Below are positions 1 through 9,565 of a DNA stretch of 64,000 bases, piece by piece. The stretch comes from Peteryoungia algae. GTDB lineage: Bacteria; Pseudomonadota; Alphaproteobacteria; Rhizobiales; Rhizobiaceae. A program made the translations under genes and the position numbers. Below the pieces are notes generated by a model, which saw nothing but the letters and a program-made list of their open reading frames with translations, was not told where the DNA came from and searched no databases. The stretch is from the NCBI RefSeq assembly GCF_030369675.1, contig NZ_CP128477.1, positions 2,301,001-2,365,000 on the forward strand, read 5' to 3'. The number at the start of each line of letters is the position of its first letter. Position 1 is the stretch's first letter.

Positions 1-2777
1 GCACCGATCAACCGTATTGGCTTGCCCAATGTGTCGACAATGATCTTTGCCGATATACGGATATAGTGGGTCGAATGATCCGGCCTTATAATCCGGTATT
101 CTTCGTTGAGTGGCGACTTGTCTCTGATCGCTCTGTAGACAGCGCCTTCGATACGCTCGTAATCATCTTCGTGGATGTGCCGGCGCCATAGGTCGGGAAC
201 CCGCTCGCCCGTCCTTTCCGGCAGACCAAACAGACGGTACATCCATGGATCCCACGTGACGGTATCGCCGACCAGGTCGTAGTCCCAAATCCCGATGCCG
301 CCGCTGTCGGTTGCGATTGCCATGCGATCGGCAAGAAGGCGTCGCTCCTCTTCTTCCATCTTTCGCCGCGTTATGTCGACGTGAGTTCCGATCATCCTGA
401 CTGGATTACCGTCGTCGTCCCGTGCAACGACCCTGCCACGGTCAAGTATCCACACCCAGCCGCCATCCTTGCGGCGCATGCGGAATTCCTCCTCGAAAAA
501 CGCTGTCTTTCCCGCGATGTGGTCGCGATCGGCAGTTTTTGCTCTTTCCCGATCATCGGGATGAACCAGCTCCAACCAGTTGTCGATGGCATCCCCGAAC
601 TCCTCACGCGAGTAACCCAACAACTCGCACCACATATCGGAGTAATAGGTCCGCCCACTTGCAAGATCGGCATCCCATATGCCGATACGGCCGTTCTCCG
701 TGGCGGCAGCCATTTGCTCGTTGAGGCGTTCCAATGCCATACGCTGGCGAACTCTTTCCGAGATATCCTGGAAGGCACCGCTGATGCGGACCGGCTTGTC
801 TCCCTGGAATTCGACCGAGCCCACGGCGCGAACCCAAATTCGCTCCCCGCCAAGTTTGATAAATGGCAATTCAAGATCCCAGCCCTCGCCCGTGGCCATG
901 CTCTTGCTGACCGCCTCCTGGACCAGGGGCCTGGCCTCAGGGGCATAAAAGGCAATTGCCTCATCCATCGTCGGCACATATCCCGGCTCAACACCGTGGA
1001 TACGACAGGTCTCGTCGGACCAGACGATATCGCCGGTTTGAAGATTGACCTCCCAGCCACCGACTCCGGCCACCTTGCCGGTCCGGTCGAGGAAAATCTG
1101 ATTCTTGCGAAGCATATCTTCCTGGGTTTTTCGAAGCGTGATGTCCTGATGCGTGCCGAACATCCACTCCGGCTTACCGTCATCTGTCCAGGTGATCACC
1201 TTTCCGCGGTCAAGAACCCAGACCCAATGTCCATCCTTGTGGCGGAGCCGTGCTTCAAATTCGTAAGCGGGCGATTTGCCATCGAAGTGCTCTTGCAGGT
1301 GTTCGCCCGAGGACAAGAGATCGTCGGGATGGCCGTGCTTCATCCACGTGTCGATGGACACGGGCTGGAGCTCATCGAGCGTGTAACCGATGATTTCGGC
1401 CCACCGTTCGTTGAAGCGCGCTTCTCCTGTCTGAACATTCCATTCCCAGGTTCCGGCCCGCGTGCCTGCAATAATGTTGGCGAGACGTTCCCTTTCATCG
1501 GCGAGGCTTCGCTCCGCCCGAAGGCGAAGGGTAACGTCTTCAATGATCGCCATTGAACGAAGTGGCCGACCTTCAACGTCTCGTTCAAGGGTCGCCGACA
1601 CCAGCACGTCTATGACCTCACCCCGGCTGCTGACCATTTGATATTCGACTTGTTCGCAATGGCCGGTTCGAAAGAACTCGGGAAGTACGGTGCGCGCCTT
1701 GATGCGCGACTGCGCAGTCAGGAATTCCGACGAGAGACGACCGATCACATCGTCACGGCGATAGCCCAGAACCTCCAGCCACCGATCACTGACACTCAGC
1801 AACCGCCCGCTGGCATCTATGGAATGCATCATCGCCGGAGTAGTCTCATACAGTCGCCGAACGCGTTCCTCGTTGTCGGACGCCTTTTTCCGGGCCATCA
1901 CCAGATCGCCGATGTCTCGAATGATCGCAGTCAGGCCAACGATTTCGCCGAGCTTCGACAGAATTGGACCGATTGCGATCGAAGCGGGAAACGCGGTCCC
2001 ATCCGCACGCAAGCCGGTGCATTCCGCCAATTTCCCGGCCTCCCGCTGCAACCAGGCCGTCGCGTCGAGCATCCCTCCATCCTCGAACCCGGCGGGCACA
2101 AATCGAGCAATAGGCTGGCCGATCAGACTGTCACGAGAGCACGCAAACAGCAGTTCCGCTGCCTCATTGGCATGCTGTATCAAGCCGTCCAGACCGATCG
2201 CCACGATCGCGTCGGGGCTGCTCTGGAGTATCGACGCCGCTCTCGACTCAACGAGACGCAGGTAATTCTCGTTCTTGACAGCGACACGGGCTTCAAGTGC
2301 CCGCGCTGCCGTGTAGCCGAGTTGGTTCAGCACATCGCGCTGATGCTGCGTCAGCTTCCGGGGCTTATGATCGATAACGCATAATGCGCCGACGCTTTGT
2401 CCGTTTGTCAGCGCAAGTGGTACACCCGCATAAAATCGGATCTTGGGGTCACCGGTAACGAGCGGATTGTCAGAAAATCTCGTATCCTGTGTAGCGTCCT
2501 CGACTTCCATCAGCGCATTTTGCTGCATGGCATGCGCACAGAACGACAGGTCTCGAGAGGTTTCCGTGACGCCCGGGAGACCTACATTGGCCTTGAACCA
2601 CTGCCGGTCTTGATCGACCAGGCTGATCAGGGAGACAGGTGTACCGCACACCAGCCCGGCCGCCTTGACCAGGGCATCAAACTCCCGTTCCGACGCGCTA
2701 TCCAGCACCTCAAGGTCGTGCAGAGCCTGTAGGCGCGTCTCCTCGTTGAGGGAGGGAGGTATGTTGGTCAACTTCAT
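1..2777 (-). CDS. GAF and multi-PAS sensor protein, 3' end beyond window
   Basis: This is a long open frame on the minus strand that starts with ATG at 2777, preceded by AGGAAA, and is still open at base 1 (at least 925 codons). Translation by eye gives an N-terminal GAF domain (about residues 1-165, with SLVDQDRQWFKA and RDLSFCAHAM). It is followed by a string of PAS/PAC units; repeated signatures are RHKDGHWVWVLDRG and MRRKDGGWVWILDRG, each followed by GTHVDITRRK-like PAC ends. At least five PAS units can be counted. Such proteins sense small ligands or redox state and end in an output domain (histidine kinase, GGDEF, EAL or methyl-accepting), but the output lies outside the window, so the role cannot be named. 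Several overlapping plus-strand frames here are shadows of this gene. No membrane segment is visible at the N-terminus, so it is probably cytoplasmic. Confidence 0.85.
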   Translation of the reverse strand, partial: MKLTNIPPSLNEETRLQALHDLEVLDSASEREFDALVKAAGLVCGTPVSLISLVDQDRQWFKANVGLPGVTETSRDLSFCAHAMQQNALMEVEDATQDTRFSDNPLVTGDPKIRFYAGVPLALTNGQSVGALCVIDHKPRKLTQHQRDVLNQLGYTAARALEARVAVKNENYLRLVESRAASILQSSPDAIVAIGLDGLIQHANEAAELLFACSRDSLIGQPIARFVPAGFEDGGMLDATAWLQREAGKLAECTGLRADGTAFPASIAIGPILSKLGEIVGLTAIIRDIGDLVMARKKASDNEERVRRLYETTPAMMHSIDASGRLLSVSDRWLEVLGYRRDDVIGRLSSEFLTAQSRIKARTVLPEFFRTGHCEQVEYQMVSSRGEVIDVLVSATLERDVEGRPLRSMAIIEDVTLRLRAERSLADERERLANIIAGTRAGTWEWNVQTGEARFNERWAEIIGYTLDELQPVSIDTWMKHGHPDDLLSSGEHLQEHFDGKSPAYEFEARLRHKDGHWVWVLDRGKVITWTDDGKPEWMFGTHQDITLRKTQEDMLRKNQIFLDRTGKVAGVGGWEVNLQTGDIVWSDETCRIHGVEPGYVPTMDEAIAFYAPEARPLVQEAVSKSMATGEGWDLELPFIKLGGERIWVRAVGSVEFQGDKPVRISGAFQDISERVRQRMALERLNEQMAAATENGRIGIWDADLASGRTYYSDMWCELLGYSREEFGDAIDNWLELVHPDDRERAKTADRDHIAGKTAFFEEEFRMRRKDGGWVWILDRGRVVARDDDGNPVRMIGTHVDITRRKMEEEERRLLADRMAIATDSGGIGIWDYDLVGDTVTWDPWMYRLFGLPERTGERVPDLWRRHIHEDDYERIEGAVYRAIRDKSPLNEEYRIIRPDHSTHYIRISAKIIVDTLGKPIRLIG

Positions 2778-3243
2778 TTTCCTAGGCTAATTTTGAATCC
2801 CCTACTTAATCTAGGTCGATTTCCGATGTTTCGATAGTGCATGATTGGCCTGCTGCCGGTTTTTGGGGCCCCGAGTCGAGCTGGGCCCACACACGCGCGA
2901 TTTCCTGCGCGGCAAGGCAACCTGTATTGACCGACACATGAGCATCGCGCACGAAATACCCGACAGGCACGGGATCAATCCTGGCCGGAAGGTGCCGGAC
3001 AAGTTGGAAGGCTGAGAGGTTCCAAGCGCATCTCCGCTCGACGGGTTGCGCGACGCAATCGATCGGGCGAATGGCGGCCTTCTGGCGGATGGCGGGATCT
3101 GACAGGTGTGACGACCGACCATCGAAACGGTTCACGAATAGCGACGCCGCCGGGGATCAACACCCCGGCGGCGGCCAAGAAACATGCACCAGCGGATGAT
3201 TTTACTGCGCAGCCGCAACGGCTGCATCTATCCGCTCACGGGC
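2778..3243. other. Stretch without a recognised gene
   Basis: No convincing gene was recognised between the multi-PAS sensor and the hemerythrin remnant. A minus-strand frame of 109 codons (2806-3135) exists, but it resembles no family I know and other frames overlap it, so it is not called. The only clear structure is the GC-rich stem-loop at 3146-3172. Confidence 0.5.
3146..3172. repeat. Perfect GC-rich stem-loop
   Basis: GCCGCCGGGG and CCCCGGCGGC form a perfect 10-bp stem around the 7-nt loop ATCAACA. Neither side has a clear run of T, so it is a poor intrinsic terminator by the usual rule. It may still pause or stop transcription between the sensor and the hemerythrin remnant. Confidence 0.6.
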
Positions 3244-3369
3244 CTTCTTCGGCAGCAACTTCCGGATGACGCCTGCAATTCATGGCGCGCGCTTTGTACA
3301 GGCGCCAAGAAATTCGCCGACGATCTCGTGCCGCACATGCACCTGGAAAATAGACTCCTCTTTCCCCGC
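3244..3369 (+). pseudogene. Remnant of hemerythrin-type Fe-S repair protein (Ric/ScdA/YtfE/NorA)
   Basis: A short plus-strand stretch encodes the characteristic C-terminus of di-iron Fe-S cluster repair proteins: ACNSWRALCTG, then KFADDLVPHMHLENRLLFPR. The family signature H-x-H-x-E-N-x-x-LFPR carries the last iron ligands. The roughly 180 residues that should precede it, with the other iron ligands, are absent. The sequence just upstream (LLRQQLPDDA) looks as if an internal deletion joined distant parts. After LFPR the frame runs into unrelated sequence. I read this as a decayed gene. The family repairs Fe-S clusters after nitrosative or oxidative damage, which would fit the redox genes next door, but this copy cannot be functional. 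Confidence 0.6.
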
Positions 3370-3483
3370 ATCGCTGTCGATACGGTTGAAGCAAGGCGAT
3401 CACCTTGGGGTGATCATACTGAATAATCAAATCTGCGCGGAGACGTGGAAATAGTCGGCTTGCTCCAGACACTGCAGATGCGA

Positions 3484-4632
3484 TCAATCTGCTGCTCTGG
3501 CAATTTCCCGCGCCATTGCTGCAATGAGGTCGGTTCTGGTGACAATGCCGATGAGCTTTCCGTATTCCAGAACCGGCACCGCATCGACATCCGTATCCCC
3601 CATCAACGGCAGCAATGCACCCAAGGGTGTCGTGGCTATGGCGCGAGGCACCGTGACGCTCATGACGTCGATTGCCAGGACCGGCTTGTCTCTTTCAGGG
3701 TCGATCAGCCGACGCAGAGCCGGCATCAGGCCCCGATCGAGGCGCAGCGCATCGTCTCTTGCACGACTGATCAGATGTATCTGGAAAATGACACCAAGAA
3801 ACCGCTGCTTTTCATCGACCACGGGAAGCGATGTAAAACGATGGCGCCTGAAGAGATCGGCAACCTCGCCAAGCGCTGTGTCCGCTCTTACCGTTATCAA
3901 GTTGGTCGACATGATGGCGCCCGCCGTCGGAGCGCCGGTCTGGTGTGCGGCTGCCTGGAGCTCGGCCGCGCCGATAAGGCGTGCCAGGTCCTCAACGCCA
4001 AGATTGAATGACTGCCGGTAGCGCTGAAGGATATCGCTCAACTCGGTCTCGGAAAGCCCGAGCCGTTCGGCCGGAACGCGATCACCGGTGCCATATCTGT
4101 TCTGTTGTTCGAATTGACGGAACGGATAGCGACGCCCCGTCAGTCTGGCATAGGCGACGGCAATCAGGACAAGACTGGCAGTCCCCGTTGCAATCGGCGC
4201 AAGTGCAAACCAGAAGCCGAGATGCTCCACCGCGTCCGGGCTCATTGCCGCCGTCATCGCAACGGCACCCGCAGGTGGATGGACCGCCCTCAACATGAAT
4301 GTCACGACAATCGCCAGCGCAACAGCAAGGGCAATCCTCAAGGTTGGTTCGTGAACGACCAGTGAGACTGCGACGCTGACGAGAGCCGCCGCCGTATTGC
4401 CGACGACCGCAGACCAGGGCTGAGCGAGAGGACTGTTGGGAACTGCAAACAGGAGCACAGCGCTCGCCCCCAGGGGAGCAACAAGATACAGGCCATATTC
4501 GAGATCAACGCCGGTGGAAAGCAAGCAAAGACCGGTGATCCCCAGACCGATAAAAGCGCCGAAACCGGCGCGAAACGCCTCCACCGGAGCAGTGCCTGGC
4601 ACTGCCGGCCCAAGTGAACGTAAGAACTGCAA
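3484..4632 (-). CDS. HPP family membrane protein with two CBS domains
   Basis: The N-terminal half is an HPP-type membrane module: several hydrophobic helices and the naming motif AVHPPAGAVAMTAA. It is followed by a linker and two CBS domains at the C-terminus (IMSTNLITV...FTSLPVVDE, and VMSVTVPRAI...VDAVPVLEYGKLIGIVTRTDL). CBS pairs usually bind adenosyl nucleotides and gate the attached protein. Some cyanobacterial HPP proteins transport nitrite; whether this one does is inference, though the neighbouring Fe-S repair remnant points to nitrogen-oxide chemistry. There is no ATG near the N-terminus. The frame could start at TTG 4662, which has no visible ribosome site, or at TTG 4632 behind GGGGGCG; I prefer the latter because homologues begin near QFLRSLGPA (382 aa). 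Confidence 0.85.
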   Translation of the reverse strand: MQFLRSLGPAVPGTAPVEAFRAGFGAFIGLGITGLCLLSTGVDLEYGLYLVAPLGASAVLLFAVPNSPLAQPWSAVVGNTAAALVSVAVSLVVHEPTLRIALAVALAIVVTFMLRAVHPPAGAVAMTAAMSPDAVEHLGFWFALAPIATGTASLVLIAVAYARLTGRRYPFRQFEQQNRYGTGDRVPAERLGLSETELSDILQRYRQSFNLGVEDLARLIGAAELQAAAHQTGAPTAGAIMSTNLITVRADTALGEVADLFRRHRFTSLPVVDEKQRFLGVIFQIHLISRARDDALRLDRGLMPALRRLIDPERDKPVLAIDVMSVTVPRAIATTPLGALLPLMGDTDVDAVPVLEYGKLIGIVTRTDLIAAMAREIARAAD

Positions 4633-4800
4633 GATGGCGCCCCCGATGAATTGAGAGCACAAAGTTTCAGCAAATGATCAAAATATCAACCGTCGTACTG
4701 AGCACCAAAGACCGGAGCCGAGGACACCGAAACGCCACCGTCGCACTCTTTCAGCAGACGATCTGGAAGGGGCAAACGCGAGCAGCGATCTGACCAGCCC

Positions 4801-6855
4801 TCACAATTCGAGCTCCAAATCCTCCTCCGTTTGTGCCGGGACCGAACAGCAGATCAGTGCCTCGCCGTCTGCTACGGCATGGCCAGGCGCTGATCGATAA
4901 CTGACGTCGCCCTTGACAATCCTGGTTCGGCAATCGCCGCAACTGCCGGCCCGGCAGCCATGATGCGGAGTGAGGCCACACTGCTCGGCGAGGTCCAGCA
5001 AGGATCCGCCGCCTGGCGTCCAGAGCGCCTCTTTTCGCGATCGTGTGAAGACGACGCGGGTCGGCGCCTGAGCTGCGGGCCTGGGCGGCTGCGAGGACAG
5101 GCAAATGCCGGGATCGCGCTTCAGGCCGGAAGGGCCGAACGCCTCCGCATGAACATGGTCGTCAGCGACGTTCAGTTGGCGCAATCCGTCATACATTGAC
5201 TGCATGAAGGATGCCGGTCCGCAGATGTAGAAATCATGGTCGCCAGATGGCAGATGGGCCTTCAACAGCGTCATGTCGATCCGACCGGCTGTATCAAAAA
5301 GGCCCTCGTCGTCTTCATCAGGCGCTCCGAGCACCCTGACATCGCGAACCGTCCCTTCGCTGCGCGCGACCAGTTCGACGATTTCGCGATCAAACGCTCT
5401 TTCGGCAGAAATGCGCGATGACCGGAACAGCCAGACCGGCCGGCGATAGCGCGTCCTGTCGCCCGTCTGGACGATATGGCGCAGCATGGACAGCAACGGC
5501 GTAATGCCGATGCCTGCCGCAAGGAGAACGGCCGGTCGGTTGCGTTCCAATGCGTCGATGGTGAATGCTCCGGCCGGTGCGAGTGCCTCGATCTCGTCGC
5601 CTTCCTGCATTGTATGCAGGAGCGTGGATGCCCGCCCCTCACGCTTCACGCTCAGTCTGTAGAAGCCATCCGCTGGACCACTGGATATCGTATAGCTGCG
5701 GCGGAGCGAGCCCTCCCCCTCCTTGATCCTGATCGGCAAATGCTGGCCTGCAAGGTGCGGAATGAGCGCCTCTTCATCGACCGGTGCAAGGTGAAGCGAA
5801 CGGATGGTTGAGCTTTCCTGGATCGCCCTCTGCAGGCGGAAGCGCCTCCATGTCTTTGGCTTGGCCACGATCTCGAGGCGCCTTGCTGCCTCCCTCCATC
5901 CTCCCGTCATCAGGCTGCTCGGTGACATGCCGTCTTCGAGAAGGCTCCATCGCAGCGGCAATGCATCTCTGCGCAGAACGACCTTCTCCGGCATCACGCG
6001 CCAGAGACGTTCGGCGCCCTCGAAGGCGGCAATTTCGGGTGAATCCAGTATGATTTCGACAGTGCCGGCAATCTGCAGCATGTCCCCCGTCGCATGATCA
6101 ACAAACAGAAGTCCGGCGCGCGGATTGATGACGAAATTGCCGAGCGTGTTGAAGAACAGGTTTCCATTGAAATCCGGCACGGTCAGGCCACCATCGGCAT
6201 CGACGCGAACGAAACCGGGTCTGCCACCCCGATGGGAGACATCCACCTGCCGTCCTTCCCCGTTGCGCTCCACATAAGACGCAACAAAAAAGGTGTCGGA
6301 AGCTTCGATGATAGCCCGTTCATCTGCGCCCAGACGATCTGAAACCATCACGTCGGAGCGCGCCGGGGTCGCCGGATCGCGCACAAAGCTGAATTGCCGA
6401 TTTTGGATGTAGCGCGGACAATTGCCAAAGCTCTGCCCGACGGAAACGGAAAACCGGTCATTGCCGCTGCGGACAACGGTACCGTTCAACCGATTGCGCC
6501 GGCGCGTGATGAGATCGACGCCCACCAGACCGATCGGTTCCCCGTCGATGAGCCCGGCTTCGGCGGGATCATCAGGATCGCTGGCGGCCTCGATGTCCAG
6601 TGTGAGAGGGTCGGGCGAATGCAGAAAGCCTGGCCTTCCGCTGCGGATCGTAGCCCATGGCCTGCCATCGCCATCGACAGAGCCGATGACGATGAACGGC
6701 AACAGCGGATAGAAATCCCGGTGCTGATCGATCAGGAAGGTTCGCAAGACCCTGCGCCCGACTGGGTCCATCTGCTCGATCACACCGGCGTGCTGTTGCA
6801 ACTGCAATTCGCCCGCATGCCATGGTGACGGTGGTAAGGCTTTTTCAGCAGACAT
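4801..6855 (-). CDS. PNPOx-like / flavin reductase / 2Fe-2S ferredoxin fusion
   Basis: A 684-residue three-part redox protein. Residues 1 to about 330 form a pyridoxamine-phosphate-oxidase-like split barrel (SPWHAGELQLQ, PFIVIGSVDGDGRPWATI). Next comes a ferredoxin-NADP reductase module with an FAD motif (RRSYTISSGP), an NAD(P) loop (GIGITPLLSML) and FYICGPASFM. The C-terminus is a plant-type 2Fe-2S ferredoxin with Cys634, Cys639, Cys642 and Cys669 or Cys670 (CRAGSCGDC, then ICCS). Electrons would flow from NAD(P)H through FAD and the iron-sulfur cluster to an unknown acceptor, or to a flavin held by the barrel. ATG 6855 is chosen because AGGAC lies just upstream; an in-frame TTG at 6888 lacks this. 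It follows the glutathione transferase gene by 54 bases and probably shares its transcript. The divergent LysR gene is the likely regulator. Confidence 0.9.
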   Translation of the reverse strand: MSAEKALPPSPWHAGELQLQQHAGVIEQMDPVGRRVLRTFLIDQHRDFYPLLPFIVIGSVDGDGRPWATIRSGRPGFLHSPDPLTLDIEAASDPDDPAEAGLIDGEPIGLVGVDLITRRRNRLNGTVVRSGNDRFSVSVGQSFGNCPRYIQNRQFSFVRDPATPARSDVMVSDRLGADERAIIEASDTFFVASYVERNGEGRQVDVSHRGGRPGFVRVDADGGLTVPDFNGNLFFNTLGNFVINPRAGLLFVDHATGDMLQIAGTVEIILDSPEIAAFEGAERLWRVMPEKVVLRRDALPLRWSLLEDGMSPSSLMTGGWREAARRLEIVAKPKTWRRFRLQRAIQESSTIRSLHLAPVDEEALIPHLAGQHLPIRIKEGEGSLRRSYTISSGPADGFYRLSVKREGRASTLLHTMQEGDEIEALAPAGAFTIDALERNRPAVLLAAGIGITPLLSMLRHIVQTGDRTRYRRPVWLFRSSRISAERAFDREIVELVARSEGTVRDVRVLGAPDEDDEGLFDTAGRIDMTLLKAHLPSGDHDFYICGPASFMQSMYDGLRQLNVADDHVHAEAFGPSGLKRDPGICLSSQPPRPAAQAPTRVVFTRSRKEALWTPGGGSLLDLAEQCGLTPHHGCRAGSCGDCRTRIVKGDVSYRSAPGHAVADGEALICCSVPAQTEEDLELEL

Positions 6856-6909
6856 TTGAATGTCCTGTGAGACGGCGGCCGTGACCAAAGCCGCGACCGC
6901 GAGATTATC

Positions 6910-7521
6910 TCAGGCTGCGAGGCCGACTGCCGTTTTTGGCAGAGCGATGAAACCGGGCAAGGCTTCGATCCGCGCCAACCAATGGCGAACATGCGGGTGC
7001 GGTGCCAGGTCGACATTGCCTTCCGGAGCGCCGGCGATATAGCTGTAGAGCGCGACATCTGCGATTGTCGGCGTGTTGCCGATGATGAAGGGGTGATTTT
7101 CAAGTTCGGCATTGATGAGGGCAAGAACCCGCTGAGCGCGTGCAATCACCTCATCGGCGCGGAAATCTGCGCCGAAGACTGTAATCAGTCGTGCCGCGCA
7201 CGGGCCATATGCAATTTCTCCGGCCGCCACGGAAAGCCACTTCTGGATCTTCGCGATAGAAGCCAGATCATCCGGCAGCCAATCTGTGCGGCCAAGCTTC
7301 CTGGCGACATAGACAAGGATAGCATTGGAATCATTGACAACGACATCGCCATCTTCCAGCACCGGCACCTGGCCGAACGGGTTAAGCTTCAGGAATTCCG
7401 GCGTCTTGTGCTCGCCGTGCGCCAGATCAAGGTCGATAATCTCAGCTTTCACATTGAGCAGAGAAAGGAAGAGGCGAGCGCGGTGCGCATGGCCCGAAAG
7501 TGGAAAGTGATAGAGTTTCAT
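6910..7521 (-). CDS. Glutathione S-transferase family protein
   Basis: A 203-residue cytosolic GST. The thioredoxin-fold N-terminus begins [16 protein letters not shown] and carries the glutathione-binding [12 protein letters not shown] and [11 protein letters not shown] segments. The all-helical C-terminal domain has [13 protein letters not shown], the usual N-capping region. It probably conjugates or reduces an electrophile or peroxide with glutathione. ATG 7521 follows AAGGGAG at good spacing; the frame extends further upstream but lacks a better start. It is first in a likely operon with the PNPOx/reductase/ferredoxin fusion and is divergent from a LysR regulator across 120 bases. Confidence 0.92.
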   Translation of the reverse strand: MKLYHFPLSGHAHRARLFLSLLNVKAEIIDLDLAHGEHKTPEFLKLNPFGQVPVLEDGDVVVNDSNAILVYVARKLGRTDWLPDDLASIAKIQKWLSVAAGEIAYGPCAARLITVFGADFRADEVIARAQRVLALINAELENHPFIIGNTPTIADVALYSYIAGAPEGNVDLAPHPHVRHWLARIEALPGFIALPKTAVGLAA

Positions 7522-7641
7522 CGCTGGCTCCCTTGAGATCCGGACACAATCATCCGGCGATGGGAGAAATCTAGCGACATCCAATTTTTTGTAGTAGGGC
7601 GTTATTTCTGAAACCAACCTCTCGTTTTATGGAAGGCAACT

Positions 7642-8535
7642 ATGGATCGGCTTGATGCCATGGCGGTTCTGCTGGCTGTGGTGGAACATGGCAGCCTTTC
7701 CGCTGCGTCGCGCGCATTGCACACGCCCCTACCGACGGTCAGCCGCAAGATCGCCGAGCTGGAGGCGCATCTCGGCGTTCGCCTGATGACCCGCACCAGC
7801 CGCCGGATCCTGCTCACTGAGGCAGGGGAGAGCTACGTCGCTGCGACGCGCGAAATTCTCGAGCGAGTAGAAGAAGCGGAACGGCGCGCATCCGGAGAAT
7901 ATGTTGCGCTGAAGGGAGACCTGACCATGACGGCGCCGCTTGTCTTCGGTCGCCTGCATTTGCTGCCAATCGTCGCGGATTTCCTGAAGGCTTTTCCGGA
8001 GATCAACATTCACCTGACGATGAGCGATCGAACGATCAGTCTAGCTGACGAACATATCGATATCGCGCTGCGCATCAGCGAGCTCCCGGACAGCAGCCTG
8101 ATTGCGATCCGTCTGGGGTCGATCCGCACGACGACCTATGCCAATCCCGACTATCTGAAGCGGCACTCCCGTCCTTCAAACCCTGACGAACTCAAGGACC
8201 ACGATTGCATTGCGTTCAAAGGGGTACTTTCAACACGGTTGTGGACGTTCCGAGACGGGGCAAAACATATCGAAGTGCCAATCCGGACGCGCCTGTCCGT
8301 CAACACGGCAGAAGCGGCGGTCGATGCTGCAGCGGCCGGTCTCGGGATAACCCGCGTCATGGCCTACCAGGCAAAACGGGCCGTCGATGCCGGTTTGCTG
8401 GTGCCATTGCTGGAGGATTTTGAACCCAAGGCCTCATCGGTTCACCTCCTCCACTTATCGGAAGGCCTGATGCCGCTGAAACTCAGAACATTCCTCGACT
8501 TTGCAACGCCCCGACTGAGGGAATTGTTGAAATAG
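7642..8535 (+). CDS. LysR-family transcriptional regulator
   Basis: A full-length LTTR of 297 residues. The N-terminal winged helix-turn-helix is clear (GSLSAASRALHTPLPTVSRKI, then LEAHLGVRLMTRTSRR). The rest is the two-lobed periplasmic-binding-type effector domain. It belongs to the common subgroup that contains short-range GST and oxidoreductase regulators. It is divergent from the GST and fusion-reductase genes, the normal arrangement for a LysR protein controlling its neighbours. The effector is not predictable. Confidence 0.93.
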   Translation: MDRLDAMAVLLAVVEHGSLSAASRALHTPLPTVSRKIAELEAHLGVRLMTRTSRRILLTEAGESYVAATREILERVEEAERRASGEYVALKGDLTMTAPLVFGRLHLLPIVADFLKAFPEINIHLTMSDRTISLADEHIDIALRISELPDSSLIAIRLGSIRTTTYANPDYLKRHSRPSNPDELKDHDCIAFKGVLSTRLWTFRDGAKHIEVPIRTRLSVNTAEAAVDAAAAGLGITRVMAYQAKRAVDAGLLVPLLEDFEPKASSVHLLHLSEGLMPLKLRTFLDFATPRLRELLK

Positions 8536-8775
8536 CGCATGGCTATACTGCGCGCCCGTGCCGCATATTCCCACGATTGACGGCCGCTGACAGTAGGCTC
8601 TCGCGCCTAATTGGGAGACCGACGAGGTGTCCCAAGCTTTGTAGGCTCACCACGTCAGCACAGGGGCTGCTTTTTCGACCAGATCGATATTGCCCCTTTA
8701 CGGGCGGCTCGAAAGCGAAATTGCAGGTTTCGATCACGGCTCGGCGACCCTCATCTCGTGGTGGTGCAGGGATGA

Positions 8776-9453
8776 TCAGGCCGTCATCACCCAGCCGCGA
8801 AACGAAAAAGCGCCATAGAACATGCTTGGCTGCTGGAAACCGGCTTCGCGAAAACACGCCTCTTCCCGGAATGGCGAAAGCAGCGACAGCCGCTCGGCCA
8901 TCGCCTTGGCCGAGGCTGCCGCTTGACCGGGCGCCAAGTTCAGGCCCCTGGCGAAGGTCGCAGATCTCTCCAGCCAGAGATCCGCTTGTTCATCGATCCC
9001 GGTGTGATGGGCGGCAACGAAAACGCCGCCCGGTTTGAGACGTTTTTGGATTTCCCTGAGCGTCTCCAGCCGCTCGCGCCATTCGAGGAAGTGCAGCGTC
9101 AGGAGGCACACCGCCCCGTCGAAAGGACCAGCAGGTGCATCGACCGCAGTGCCATGAAGAAGATGCGTTCGCTCGGCCCAAAGCGCGGTGGTTTGGCGGG
9201 CGATATCCAGCATGGCGGGCGAAGGATCGACGCCGGTAAATCGCCAGTCCGGGCGCATCTCTGCCATGGCCCTGATCTCCAGGCCGCCGCCGGCACCCAC
9301 GACCAGCACTTCCGCGGCGCCCGACGCATGTTCGGCAAGAAGCAGCGTCGCCATTTTGTGCAGGTCTGCGAAGCCTGGCACCTTGAGCGGCGTTTCGCGG
9401 ACATAGTCGCTTACGGCCGCCGGCTTGAGGAATGGATTGGGATCGCCGCTCAT
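8776..9453 (-). CDS. Class I SAM-dependent methyltransferase
   Basis: A 225-residue methyltransferase with the Rossmann core: motif I VLVVGAGGGLEIR, acidic loop FTGVDPSPAML, motif around GAVCLLTLHFL, and LKPGGVFVAAHH. The substrate is unknown. ATG 9453 is chosen behind AAGGAT; a TTG two codons upstream is also open. It is divergent from an Rrf2-type regulator remnant across a short region containing an inverted repeat. Confidence 0.88.
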   Translation of the reverse strand: MSGDPNPFLKPAAVSDYVRETPLKVPGFADLHKMATLLLAEHASGAAEVLVVGAGGGLEIRAMAEMRPDWRFTGVDPSPAMLDIARQTTALWAERTHLLHGTAVDAPAGPFDGAVCLLTLHFLEWRERLETLREIQKRLKPGGVFVAAHHTGIDEQADLWLERSATFARGLNLAPGQAAASAKAMAERLSLLSPFREEACFREAGFQQPSMFYGAFSFRGWVMTA

Positions 9454-9504
9454 GAACAATATCCTTATGTATCAGTTGAAGTTTCGTAACATGACGCCTC
9501 ATCT

Positions 9505-9523
9505 TGTATCAAATGAAGATACA
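9505..9523. promoter_or_regulatory. Inverted repeat, likely operator of the methyltransferase/Rrf2 pair
   Basis: TGTATC and GATACA are separated by AAATGAA. A related half-site, TATGTATCAG, lies about 40 bases away at 9466-9475. Two copies of TGTATC between divergent genes suggest a repressor site, presumably for the Rrf2-type protein whose 5' end starts at 9566. Confidence 0.5.
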
Positions 9524-9565
9524 TGAATTCGGAGGGCATCTGATCCGCATGGATCGGGGCGGGCA

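Noticed and set aside
381..1556. Long plus-strand frame of 391 codons and a 248-codon frame after it (1638-2384)
   Set aside because: They are antisense shadows of the multi-PAS sensor on the minus strand, whose translation shows clear GAF and PAS motifs throughout.
2806..3135. Minus-strand frame of 109 codons
   Set aside because: No family recognised, no good ribosome site, and an overlapping frame of similar length exists. Left as an unassigned stretch.
8543..8857. Minus-strand frame of 104 codons between the LysR gene and the methyltransferase
   Set aside because: Overlaps the end of the methyltransferase in another frame and has no recognisable motif.
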